Both the position numbers and the translations under genes were made by a program. From the NCBI RefSeq assembly GCF_014189455.1, contig NZ_CP050296.1:4274001-4338000 (forward strand): 64,000 nt of DNA, given 5' to 3'. Shown one piece after another: positions 45,832 through 54,241 of the stretch (the stretch's first letter is position 1; each line of letters begins with the position of its first letter). The DNA comes from Mesorhizobium huakuii. GTDB lineage: Bacteria; Pseudomonadota; Alphaproteobacteria; Rhizobiales; Rhizobiaceae. The notes beneath the pieces were generated by a model. That model saw nothing but the letters and a program-made list of their open reading frames with translations. It was not told where the DNA came from and did not search any database.

Positions 45832-45913
45832 CGGCAGATTGCCGCTGCGGAAGCTTGTCCCGGCTCGACGTGGGAGCCTCCCGCGACCACAGCATTTGCA
45901 ACCGGCTCGCTTC

Positions 45914-45936
45914 ACTGGTAAAAGATATTGACCAGT
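45914..45936. promoter_or_regulatory. Operator-like inverted repeat upstream of glcD
   Basis: ACTGGT (45914-45919) and its inverse ACCAGT (45931-45936) are separated by 11 bases. TTGACCAGT at 45928-45936 is the exact inverse of the motif ahead of lldR. The site ends 21 bases before the glcD start, so a repressor bound here would block transcription. Confidence 0.6.
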
Positions 45937-45956
45937 CAAGCGAAATGAGGCTGCTG

Positions 45957-47453
45957 ATGTCCGGCCTGGCCATGCCGAAACCAGACGACGCCACGCTGCG
46001 CCGGCGCGACGAGATTGTCGCCGACATGCGCATCATCGTGCCGGGCGAAGGCGTGGTCGACGCGACCAATCAGATGCGCGCCTTCGAGAGCGATGGCCTG
46101 ACCGCCTATCGGCAATTGCCGTTGGTCGTGGTGCTGCCCGAAACGGTGGCTCAGGTGTCCCGCGTGCTGAAATACTGCAACGACCGCAACATCCGCGTCG
46201 TGCCGCGCGGCTCCGGCACCTCGCTGTCTGGCGGCGCGCTGCCGCTCGAAGATGCGGTGCTGCTGGTGATGAGCCGTTTCAATCGCATCCTTGCGATCGA
46301 CTATCCCAACCGCATCGTCGTCGCCCAGCCGGGCGTCACCAATCTCGGCATCACCATCGCCGTCGAGCAGGAGGGCTTTTATTATGCCCCCGATCCATCC
46401 TCCCAGATCGCCTGCTCGATCGGCGGCAACGTCGCGGAGAATTCCGGCGGCGTTCACTGCCTGAAATACGGCCTCACCGCCAACAATGTGCTCGGCATCG
46501 AGATGGTGCTGATGAATGGCGAGGTGGTGCGGCTCGGCGGCAGCCATCTCGATGCCGAAGGCTACGACCTGCTTGGCGTCATGACCGGCTCCGAAGGCCT
46601 GCTCGGCGTCGTCACCGAAGTCACGGTCCGCATCCTGAAGAAGCCGGAGACGGCGCGCGCGCTGCTGATCGGTTTCCCGACCAGCGAGCAGGGCGGCCAG
46701 TGCGTCGCCGACATCATCGGCGCCGGCATCATCCCGGGCGGCATGGAAATGATGGACCGGCCGGCGATCCACGCGGCCGAGGATTTCGTCCATGCCGGCT
46801 ATCCCCTGGATGTCGAGGCATTGCTGATCGTCGAGCTCGACGGGCCGGGCGTCGAGGTCGACCACCTCATCACCGCTGTCGAGGCGATCGCCATAAGCAA
46901 CGGCTCGACCACCTGCCGCATCTCGCAATCCGAACAGGAGCGGCTGACCTTCTGGGCCGGGCGCAAGGCGGCATTTCCCGCCGTCGGCCGCATCTCGCCC
47001 GACTATTACTGCATGGACGGCACCATCCCGCGCAAGGAACTGCCACGCGTGCTCGCCGGCATGCGCGAACTGTCGGAAAAATACGGTCTCGGCGTCGCCA
47101 ATGTCTTCCACGCCGGCGACGGCAATCTGCACCCGCTGATCCTCTACGATGCCAATGTGCCCGGTGAACTCGACAAGGCCGAAAGCTTTGGCGCCGACAT
47201 TTTGCGCCTCTGCGTCAAGGTCGGCGGCGTGCTGACAGGCGAACACGGGGTGGGGGTCGAGAAGCGCGACCTGATGCCGGAAATGTTCAATCAGGTCGAT
47301 CTCGACCAACAGATGCGCGTCAAATGCGCCTTCGACCCCAACCACCTGCTCAACCCGGGAAAGGTGTTCCCGCAACTGCGCCGCTGCGCCGAGCTTGGGC
47401 GCATGCATGTGCACCGGGGGCAGGTGGCGTTTCCGGACATTCCGAGGTTTTGA
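45957..47453 (+). CDS. glcD: Glycolate oxidase subunit GlcD (FAD-binding)
   Basis: 498-residue FAD subunit of glycolate oxidase, which with GlcE and GlcF oxidises glycolate to glyoxylate and passes electrons to the membrane quinone pool. The FAD-binding domain includes VPRGSGTSLSGGALP, GNVAENSGGVHCLKYG and GVMTGSEGLLGVVTE; the C-terminal domain has FHAGDGNLHPLILYD and GVLTGEHGVGVEKRDLMPE. The ATG at 45957 has GAGG six bases upstream and is preferred over 45945. It begins a four-gene operon. Confidence 0.95.
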   Translation: MSGLAMPKPDDATLRRRDEIVADMRIIVPGEGVVDATNQMRAFESDGLTAYRQLPLVVVLPETVAQVSRVLKYCNDRNIRVVPRGSGTSLSGGALPLEDAVLLVMSRFNRILAIDYPNRIVVAQPGVTNLGITIAVEQEGFYYAPDPSSQIACSIGGNVAENSGGVHCLKYGLTANNVLGIEMVLMNGEVVRLGGSHLDAEGYDLLGVMTGSEGLLGVVTEVTVRILKKPETARALLIGFPTSEQGGQCVADIIGAGIIPGGMEMMDRPAIHAAEDFVHAGYPLDVEALLIVELDGPGVEVDHLITAVEAIAISNGSTTCRISQSEQERLTFWAGRKAAFPAVGRISPDYYCMDGTIPRKELPRVLAGMRELSEKYGLGVANVFHAGDGNLHPLILYDANVPGELDKAESFGADILRLCVKVGGVLTGEHGVGVEKRDLMPEMFNQVDLDQQMRVKCAFDPNHLLNPGKVFPQLRRCAELGRMHVHRGQVAFPDIPRF

Positions 47454-47457
47454 GGGG

Positions 47458-48042
47458 ATGCTGTTCCGGGACCAGACCCTTGCGGCCATCGCGTCGGGCA
47501 AAGTGACGCTCGCCTTTCGCCGCTGGAAGCGGCCGACGGCCAAAGCCGGCGGGCGAATCCGCACGGCCTCGGGCGTGGTGCTGATCGGCGATATCGCGAC
47601 CGTGGACATGTCCGCACTGACCGAAAAGGACGCGAGCGCGGCCGGCTTTCCGACGCTTGCAGCCCTTCAGGGGATGCTCGGTCCCGATGACGGCACCCCG
47701 GTCTATCGCGTTGAACTCAAAGGCATTGAACCCGACGAACGCGTGGCCTTGCGTGGTGAGGCTTCGCTGTCCGATGCGGAGTGGCACATCCTGACCGCAC
47801 GCTTTGCCCGCTGGGACAAAACGGCACCCGGTTACTTCCCGTCGATCCTGCAGGCGATCGGCGCCCATCCAGAAGTGCGGGCAGCTGATCTGGCAGCGAT
47901 GGCCGGCGTTGAAACGCTGAAGTTCAAGCAGGATGTCCGCAAGCTTGGGGAATTCGGCCTCACCGAGAGTCTCGACGTCGGCTACCGGCTGTCGCCAAGG
48001 GGCGAAGCCGTGCTCGAAAAACTCAGGGAGCACAGGCTTTGA
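47458..48042 (+). CDS. ASCH-like domain protein with C-terminal winged helix, in glc operon
   Basis: 194 residues. The N-terminal half (LFRDQTLAAIASGKVTLAFRRWKRPTAKAGGRIRTASGVVLIGDIATVDM ... ALTEKDASAAGF) matches the layout of ASCH/PUA-like domains, which bind RNA or modified nucleotides. The C-terminal half (LQAIGAHPEVRAADLAAMAGVETLKFKQDVRKLGEFGLTES) looks like a winged helix. GAGGGG precedes the ATG four bases after the glcD stop, and its stop overlaps the glcE start. A role in RNA-level control of the operon is conceivable but not shown by the sequence. Confidence 0.78.
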   Translation: MLFRDQTLAAIASGKVTLAFRRWKRPTAKAGGRIRTASGVVLIGDIATVDMSALTEKDASAAGFPTLAALQGMLGPDDGTPVYRVELKGIEPDERVALRGEASLSDAEWHILTARFARWDKTAPGYFPSILQAIGAHPEVRAADLAAMAGVETLKFKQDVRKLGEFGLTESLDVGYRLSPRGEAVLEKLREHRL

Positions 48043-49244
48043 CGACTTTCACCCCGACCACGTCAGACGAAGTGCTGTCCTCCGTGACCTGGGCGGTGGT
48101 GGAGGAGTCGCCGATCGAAATCCTTGGTCACGGCTCCAAGCGCGGCATCGGCCGTCCGCTGCAGACGGAGCACACGCTTGATTTGTCGAAACTCACCGGC
48201 GTCACGCTTTACGAACCCTCCGAACTGGTGCTGTCGGCGAAGGCCGGCACGCCTTTGGCCGAGATCGAAAAGCTGCTGGCGGAAAGCGGCCAGCAACTGG
48301 CCTTCGAGCCGATGGATTACGGCCCGTTGCTCGGCGGCGAGCCGGGCAGAGGCACGATCGGCGGCGTGCTCGCTGCGAACCTCTCCGGTCCACGCCGGCT
48401 GAAGGCTGGTGCGGCGCGCGATCATATCCTCGGCATCAATGTCGTGTCCGGGCGTGGCGAGGCCTTCAAGTCAGGCGGCCGCGTGGTCAAGAACGTCACC
48501 GGCTATGACATGTCGAAGCTGATGGCCAACAGCTGGGGCACGCTGGCCGTGTTCACCGACGTCACCTTCAAGGTGCTGCCGGCTGCCGAGACTGAAGTCA
48601 CGCTCGCCATCCGTGGTCTGCTCGACGATGCCGCGGCAAACGTCATGGCCCTGGCGCTCGGCTCCAGCGCGGAAGTGTCGAGTGCCGCCCATCTGCCCGA
48701 GCGCATTGCCGGGCGTGTCGCCGGCGGCGCGCTCGGCAGTGAGGCTGCAACGCTGCTGCGCGTCGAAGGTTTTGGCCCGTCCGTCGCCTACCGCATCGCC
48801 ACGCTGAAGACGCTGCTCGGCAAGGCCGGGCCGCTGGAGGAGATTGCCGGCGAGGCTTCGCAGCTGATCTGGCGCGATGTGCGCGATATCAGGCCTTTCG
48901 CCGACGGCACCGAGAAACCGGTCTGGCGCGTGTCGATGGCACCCTTTCACGCGCATCAGATGGTTCTGACCTTGCGCATGCAAGCGGCCGTCAGTGCCTT
49001 CTATGACTGGCAGGGCGGGCTGGTGTGGCTGCGCATGGAAGAGGGCGACCCGGAAGCCGCCCTGCTGCGCGGGCTGTTGCGCAAACATGGCGGCGGCCAT
49101 GCGACGCTGGTGCGCGCCGCCCCCGCCCATCGCGCCGCTTTGCCTGTCTTCGAGCCGCAGCCGCCGGCGTTGGCCGCGCTCAGCCAGCGGCTGAAGCAGG
49201 AATTCGACCCGAGGAACCTGCTCAATCCCGGCCGCATGGCCTAG
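48039..49244 (+). CDS. glcE: Glycolate oxidase subunit GlcE (FAD-binding)
   Basis: 401-residue second FAD-binding subunit of glycolate oxidase. Signature segments are GTIGGVLAANLSGPRRLKAGAARDHILGINVVSGRGEAFKSGGRVVKNVTGYDMSKL and the C-terminal LKQEFDPRNLLNPGRM. The start is TTG at 48039, overlapping the preceding stop (TTGA), with AGGGAG upstream; translational coupling is likely. The protein is the usual length for GlcE and ends 11 bases before glcF. Confidence 0.93.
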   Translation: MTTFTPTTSDEVLSSVTWAVVEESPIEILGHGSKRGIGRPLQTEHTLDLSKLTGVTLYEPSELVLSAKAGTPLAEIEKLLAESGQQLAFEPMDYGPLLGGEPGRGTIGGVLAANLSGPRRLKAGAARDHILGINVVSGRGEAFKSGGRVVKNVTGYDMSKLMANSWGTLAVFTDVTFKVLPAAETEVTLAIRGLLDDAAANVMALALGSSAEVSSAAHLPERIAGRVAGGALGSEAATLLRVEGFGPSVAYRIATLKTLLGKAGPLEEIAGEASQLIWRDVRDIRPFADGTEKPVWRVSMAPFHAHQMVLTLRMQAAVSAFYDWQGGLVWLRMEEGDPEAALLRGLLRKHGGGHATLVRAAPAHRAALPVFEPQPPALAALSQRLKQEFDPRNLLNPGRMA

Positions 49245-49255
49245 GAAATCAGCAA

Positions 49256-50581
49256 ATGCAGACCAATTTTTCACTTGCCCAGCTTGCCGATCCGCATGTC
49301 GCGGAATCGGAAAAGATCCTGCGCAAATGCGTGCATTGCGGCTTTTGCACCGCCACCTGTCCGACCTACGTGACGCTCGGCAACGAACTCGATTCGCCGC
49401 GCGGGCGCATTTATCTCATCAAGGACATGCTGGAGAACGGCCGTCCGGCCGACAAGGAGATCGTCACCCATATCGACCGCTGCCTGTCTTGCCTGGCCTG
49501 CATGACCACCTGCCCGTCGGGCGTCAACTACATGCATCTGGTTGATCACGCCCGAGCCCATATCCAGGAAACCTACAAGCGGCCGCTGTTCGACAGGCTG
49601 ACTCGCGCCATGCTGGCCTTCGTGCTGCCCTATCCCCAGCGTTTTCGCGCCGCGCTGAAACTGGCGAAATTGGGCAAGCCGTTCATCGGCCTGCTCGAAA
49701 AAGTCCCGGCGCTGAAGCCGCTTGGCGCGATGCTCAAGCTCGCTCCGGCGTCGATCCCCACGGCTTCACCGATGGCCTTGCCGGGCATCCATGTCGGGCA
49801 GGGGGTGAAAAAGGGCCGCGTCGCCATCCTCACCGGCTGCGCGCAGTCGGTGCTTGATCCCGCCATCAACGACACGAGCATTTCGCTGCTCACGCGCCTT
49901 GGCATCGAGGTGGTGGTGCCGCCGGGCGAGGGCTGCTGTGGCGCGCTGGTTCATCATATGGGGCGGGAGGAGGCCGCACTTGCCTCGGCCAGGCAAAACG
50001 TCGATGCCTGGACGCGCGCCATCGACCAAGGCGGGCTCGATGCCATCATCATCACCGCGTCGGGCTGCGGCACGACGATCAAGGACTACGGCTTCATGCT
50101 GCGGCTCGATCCGGCCTATGCCGACAAGGCCGCACGCGTCTCGGCGCTGGCCAAGGATGTCACAGAATATCTGGCCGCTTTCGACCTGCCGGAGCCGGTG
50201 CGCAAACCAGGCACGGTCGTTGCCTATCACTCGGCCTGTTCCATGCAGCACGGCCAGAAGATCACCCGTCAGCCGAAGGAACTGCTGGCCAAAGCCGGCT
50301 TCATCGTACGCGAGCCGCGCGAGGGCCATCTGTGCTGCGGCTCGGCCGGCACCTACAACATCCTGCAATCCGAAATTTCGGCCAGGCTGCGCGATCGCAA
50401 GGTGAAAAACATCGAGGCGACAGGCGCTTCGATCGTCGCCACCGGCAATATCGGCTGCATCACGCAGATCGCCTCCGCGGCGAAGCTGCCGGTGGTGCAC
50501 ACGATCAAACTGCTTGACTGGGCCTATGGCGGGCCGAAGCCGGACGGCGTTTCCGAGTCCGGCTTGATAGCTGCGGAGTAG
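49256..50581 (+). CDS. glcF: Glycolate oxidase iron-sulfur subunit GlcF
   Basis: 441-residue subunit carrying two [4Fe-4S] clusters (CVHCGFCTATCP and CLSCLACMTTCPSG) and two CCG domains (EGCCGALVHHMG and HLCCGSAGTYN) that link the flavin subunits to quinone. The ATG at 49256 with TAGGAAA upstream is well supported; the earlier frame overlaps glcE. With GlcD and GlcE it forms the membrane-associated oxidase. Confidence 0.95.
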   Translation: MQTNFSLAQLADPHVAESEKILRKCVHCGFCTATCPTYVTLGNELDSPRGRIYLIKDMLENGRPADKEIVTHIDRCLSCLACMTTCPSGVNYMHLVDHARAHIQETYKRPLFDRLTRAMLAFVLPYPQRFRAALKLAKLGKPFIGLLEKVPALKPLGAMLKLAPASIPTASPMALPGIHVGQGVKKGRVAILTGCAQSVLDPAINDTSISLLTRLGIEVVVPPGEGCCGALVHHMGREEAALASARQNVDAWTRAIDQGGLDAIIITASGCGTTIKDYGFMLRLDPAYADKAARVSALAKDVTEYLAAFDLPEPVRKPGTVVAYHSACSMQHGQKITRQPKELLAKAGFIVREPREGHLCCGSAGTYNILQSEISARLRDRKVKNIEATGASIVATGNIGCITQIASAAKLPVVHTIKLLDWAYGGPKPDGVSESGLIAAE

Positions 50582-50584
50582 AGA

Positions 50585-51394
50585 ATGAGCCTCAAAAGCT
50601 TGGGCACGGGTGGAATGAGGTTTCGTACAGCGCATAAGGTAGTCGCGGTTGCCTTGCTGCTTTTTTCTTCGTTGGTACCGAGCGCTCTCGCCGCTGAAAC
50701 CGCGGAAGACGTCTACAACCTTCCCTGCACGGAGCCTGACCTTAGTTCGGAACCAGGGCATGTAAGCAAGGAGGCCGTGCGCAAGGGTCTGATTGACCCT
50801 ACGCACCCTGTGGCCATTAACCTTGGGCCGCTGAAGTTCAAGATGCCATGGGCCTATATCTATCCCCGTCCATTCTCCACTCATCTCAATTGCAATCCGA
50901 ACCGCAAGTCGGTCGGGATCATATTCTGGATACCGGACCTGAAGGCGCCCGAGCGCGACCTTTGGGGAGTACCGGAGTTCCATCCGAGCGAAACGGACAG
51001 GCCGAATCCGGGGCCGAACGACTCAATTATCAGGGTTACCGGAGTGCAGTATTACGGTTCTGGCTATCCATTGAAGGAAAGTAGCGCAGATCAGAGAATT
51101 GACAGACTTCTCAGGCTGTATGGCGACGATGACCTGGTTCTGATCGATCAAGATCGCCTGATAAAGATGCAGAACAAATACACTACTGACACTAACGATC
51201 AATATTATTTCAAAAATGAGACGGATAGCTTAATGCTATCGTGTATGCCCGTATATTGCCAGGCATATCTCGATCTAAAAGACATGAATTTGACAGCTCA
51301 GTTTGCAATACGCCGGGAGGTTTTTAGAAATTGGCGACAGGCATCCCAAGGTATCAGGGCTTTGCTCGTTCGCTGGAAGACAGCGCAGCAGTAA
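50585..51394 (+). CDS. Exported hypothetical protein, compositionally distinct
   Basis: 269 residues, not recognised. The N-terminus is a typical signal peptide (positively charged, then VVAVALLLFSSLVPSALAAE), so the product is periplasmic or secreted. The mature part has several cysteines (PCTEPD, LNCNPN, SCMPVYC) that could form disulfides, and patterned aromatic residues. It starts only three bases after the glcF stop, yet its later half is clearly richer in A/T than the neighbours, and an IS1380 element follows directly. It is probably an acquired gene or one with a different history from the glc operon. Confidence 0.75.
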   Translation: MSLKSLGTGGMRFRTAHKVVAVALLLFSSLVPSALAAETAEDVYNLPCTEPDLSSEPGHVSKEAVRKGLIDPTHPVAINLGPLKFKMPWAYIYPRPFSTHLNCNPNRKSVGIIFWIPDLKAPERDLWGVPEFHPSETDRPNPGPNDSIIRVTGVQYYGSGYPLKESSADQRIDRLLRLYGDDDLVLIDQDRLIKMQNKYTTDTNDQYYFKNETDSLMLSCMPVYCQAYLDLKDMNLTAQFAIRREVFRNWRQASQGIRALLVRWKTAQQ

Positions 51395-51424
51395 GCTTAT
51401 TTTGGCCGAAGGGGAGGGATCTAG

Positions 51425-53043
51425 CCTGAAAAATTCATGAGGGTTGGTGGATGTGGCGCAAGCCGTTGAAATGACTTAGGATTTGGTTGCTTAAGCCGAT
51501 CCGAACCATTTCCCGGAGACCACACCCACCATGAACGATCTTACGCTGCCGCTGAGCGGTTTGTCATCAGTCGGCGGCAAGTCCGTCGTCGCCCGTTTCG
51601 ACGGCGGCATGCTGTCGTCCAACAGCGGCGTTCTGGCTTTGGCCGAGGTGGAAAAGCGGTTGCGGGTGGCCGAGCGTCTGGCGCGTTGCATCGACGATCC
51701 GCGCTGCCCGGACCAGGTCGTCCACAGCCTGGCGGACATGATCGGCTTTCGCATGAAGATGATTGCCGCCGGCTACGAGGACGGCAACGACGCCAACCGG
51801 CTGCGCCGCGATCCGGTCTTCAAGATGGCCCAGGATGCGCTGCCGTCGGGTCGGGATCTGGCGTCGCAATCGACGCTGTGCCGGCTGGAGAACCTGCCCG
51901 GCGTGCGGGAGCTGGTTGCGATGGGGCGGGCGATGGTCGATCTCTATTGCGCCTCGTTCCGGCAGGTGCCGAAGCGGATCGTACTCGACATTGACGACAC
52001 CTTCGACGCTGTGCACGGAGGCCAACAGCTTCGCCTGTTCAATGCCCACCATGACGAATACGGCTTCCAGCCGATCGTAGTGTTCGATGGGGCGGGACGG
52101 TTCGTCAGCGCGATCCTGCGACCGGCCAAGCGGCCGAGTGGGGCTGAGATCCGCCCCCACCTGCGCCGTCTGGTGCGGGCGATCCGGATCAACTGGCCGA
52201 ACATTCGAATCCTGCTCCGCGGCGATAGCCATTATTGCAGCCCGCAGGTCATCGACTGGTGCCGCGCCAACGACGTCGACTTCATCTTTGGCCTCGCGCC
52301 CACCACGACCCTGCGCAAGCATGTCGCGGATCTGGAGGCCAGCACGACGGCGCGCTTCGAAGCGTCGGCCAAGACAGGCAAGGTCCGCAGGTTCAAGGAG
52401 TTCGTTGACGGCGCCGCTAGTTGGAGCCGCGTCGAGCGCATCATCGCGCGGGTCGAGGTCGGCGCCCAAGGTGCCGATACCCGCTTCGTCGTCACCAACC
52501 TTGCCGGTGGGAAGGCCAAGGCGCTCTACGAGGATGTCTACTGCCGGCGCGGCGCGGCCGAGAACCACATCAAGTCGTGGAAGACGCATCTTGCCGCCGA
52601 CCGCACATCCTGCACCAGAGCGACGGCCAACCAGTTCCGGCTATTCCTGCATGCCGGTGCTTACTGGTTGATGTGGGGCTTGCGGGCCGCGATGCCGAGG
52701 CGCTCGAGCTTTGCCGTCGCCCAATTCGACACGCTGCGATTGCGCCTCATCAAAATCGCTGCGCGGGTGGTCGAGATGAAATCGCAAATCCGCCTGCACC
52801 TGCCGACATCGTGCCCCGACCAGCGCATCCTGCGCATCGTCCTCGATCGCATCCCCCAACTCGCGACATAACGATGGGGCGCAGACGCCCCGAAACGAAC
52901 CCGTCGACCGCAACCTGCAAACCCCCGCCTGCCATCACGACGGAGCAATTCCGGCGCCTGACGAGGCGCGTGGAAAAGCACCGCAACGGCGACCACAGCG
53001 TCGCTTCAGGCCGTCAAAAGCTTATCGCCGTGCATTAAGGCGG
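51425..53043 (+). mobile_element. IS1380-family insertion sequence
   Basis: A 1619-base element with one intact transposase. Directly outside both ends is CTAG (51421-51424 and 53044-53047), consistent with the 4-bp target duplication of the family. The left end begins CCTGAAAAATTCATGAGG; the inverted right end begins CCGCCTTAATGCACGG, sharing about half of its positions, as is usual for the short imperfect ends of this family. Boundaries are inferred from the duplication. The element inserted between the exported protein gene and folD. Confidence 0.85.
51531..52871 (+). CDS. IS1380-family transposase
   Basis: 446-residue DDE transposase. The YREK signature is exact: Tyr, two residues, Arg, three, Glu, six, Lys within VYCRRGAAENHIKSWK. 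Other catalytic parts are IVLDIDDTFDAVHGGQQ and LRGDSHYCSPQVIDW. The frame is intact, so the element may be active. The ATG at 51531 is the start of the conserved N-terminus (NDLTLPLSGLSSVGGKSVVARFDGG). Confidence 0.95.
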   Translation: MNDLTLPLSGLSSVGGKSVVARFDGGMLSSNSGVLALAEVEKRLRVAERLARCIDDPRCPDQVVHSLADMIGFRMKMIAAGYEDGNDANRLRRDPVFKMAQDALPSGRDLASQSTLCRLENLPGVRELVAMGRAMVDLYCASFRQVPKRIVLDIDDTFDAVHGGQQLRLFNAHHDEYGFQPIVVFDGAGRFVSAILRPAKRPSGAEIRPHLRRLVRAIRINWPNIRILLRGDSHYCSPQVIDWCRANDVDFIFGLAPTTTLRKHVADLEASTTARFEASAKTGKVRRFKEFVDGAASWSRVERIIARVEVGAQGADTRFVVTNLAGGKAKALYEDVYCRRGAAENHIKSWKTHLAADRTSCTRATANQFRLFLHAGAYWLMWGLRAAMPRRSSFAVAQFDTLRLRLIKIAARVVEMKSQIRLHLPTSCPDQRILRIVLDRIPQLAT

Positions 53044-53057
53044 CTAGACGTCGTCGC

Positions 53058-53978
53058 TCATTCCGCCGCGAGCCTGTCCGCCGTGCCGTAGGTCGCCTCG
53101 TAGAGCGCGCGCTGGCGGCTGAGTGCCACCATCGTGTTGCGCAGCAGGATCGCCACCGTGATCGGGCCGACGCCGCCCGGCACCGGGGTGATCCAGGAGG
53201 CGACCTCACGCACGCTTTCGGTGTCGACGTCGCCGACGATGCGGCTCGCCCCGTCCAGTCCGATCTCGGAATTGATGCCGATGTCGATGACGGCAGCACC
53301 TGGCTTGACCATGTCGGCCTTGATCAACCGCGGCTTGCCGACGGCGACGAACAGCGCATCGGCGCGGCGTGCGTGCGCTGCGACCGAGCGCGTCATGTGA
53401 TGGCAGACCGTCACCGTTGCGCCTTCGCTCATCAGCAGAAAGGCGATTGGCTTGCCGACGATTTCCGAATGGCCGACGATGACCACTTCCAGCCCCTTGA
53501 GGTCGAGGCCGGTTTCCTTGAGCAGCTCGACCGAGGCCGCCGCCGTGCAGGGCGCCAGATCAAGCTGGTTGTAGACGATGTTGCCGATCGAGGCCGGATG
53601 CATGCCTTCGACATCCTTGAGCGGATGCACCGCCGCCTGCAGCGTCCTGACCGAAATATGGGCCGGCACCGGCCGCTGGATGATGATGCCGGTGACGCGC
53701 GGATCGGCGTTCAGCCCGTGGATGGCTGCTTCCAGTTCACCCGACGTGATGGTGGCGGGAAAGCGCCGCTCCTCGAAATCGATGCCGGCGAGCTGAGCCT
53801 TGGCACGCTGGTTGCGTACATAGACGTCGACCGCATCGGTATCGCCGACGGTGATCGAGATCAGCTTCGGCGGAAAACCTTCGGCTTTGGCAATCGCCGC
53901 ATCCTCGCGCACGGCGGCGATGATGCGCTGGGCAACCGGGCCGCCCTTGAGGTAGCGGCTGTCGTCGGACAGGGACAT
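53058..53978 (-). CDS. FolD-like methylenetetrahydrofolate dehydrogenase, altered active site
   Basis: 306-residue member of the FolD family (methylene-THF dehydrogenase/methenyl-THF cyclohydrolase). The NADP-binding part is typical (GLEVVIVGHSEIVGKPIAFLLM, VGKPRLIKADMVKPGAAVIDIGIN, VPGGVGPITVA). The active site is not: where FolD has YxxxK this protein has YVRNQ (Tyr53, Gln57), and PCTPxG is replaced by PCTAAAS, while the aspartate of KDV is kept (Asp122). In human MTHFD1 changing the equivalent lysine to glutamine abolishes the cyclohydrolase but leaves dehydrogenase activity, so this may be a monofunctional dehydrogenase. It is probably a second FolD-like gene and not the housekeeping copy. 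ATG at 53978. Confidence 0.88.
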   Translation of the reverse strand: MSLSDDSRYLKGGPVAQRIIAAVREDAAIAKAEGFPPKLISITVGDTDAVDVYVRNQRAKAQLAGIDFEERRFPATITSGELEAAIHGLNADPRVTGIIIQRPVPAHISVRTLQAAVHPLKDVEGMHPASIGNIVYNQLDLAPCTAAASVELLKETGLDLKGLEVVIVGHSEIVGKPIAFLLMSEGATVTVCHHMTRSVAAHARRADALFVAVGKPRLIKADMVKPGAAVIDIGINSEIGLDGASRIVGDVDTESVREVASWITPVPGGVGPITVAILLRNTMVALSRQRALYEATYGTADRLAAE

Positions 53979-54109
53979 GGGTGGGACTCTTTTCTTGCGT
54001 TGGCGCCGACATAGCAAAAGACCATCGAAAATGGCAGCATGAAAGCGAACCGTCATGCCTTCTGCGCGACGCAACGACGCGGGGACGTGTCGCAGGCACC
54101 GGACGCCGG

Positions 54110-54146
54110 TCAAAGAAAGGGCAGCGCGGTTTCCCGTGCTGCCCTT
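54110..54146 (-). terminator. Intrinsic terminator of the L,D-transpeptidase gene
   Basis: AAGGGCAGC (54117-54125) pairs with GCTGCCCTT (54138-54146), extended by GCGG/CCGT. On the minus strand the stem is followed by TTTCTTT, so it terminates transcription coming from the transpeptidase gene before folD. Confidence 0.8.
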
Positions 54147-54241
54147 CCTGACCGACCGTATCCCCATACGGCTCGTCCCCCGTTATTCCTTCCGACTTCA
54201 GGAAACCGAGTGTTTCCCGATCGGGTGATTCGCAAAAACGA

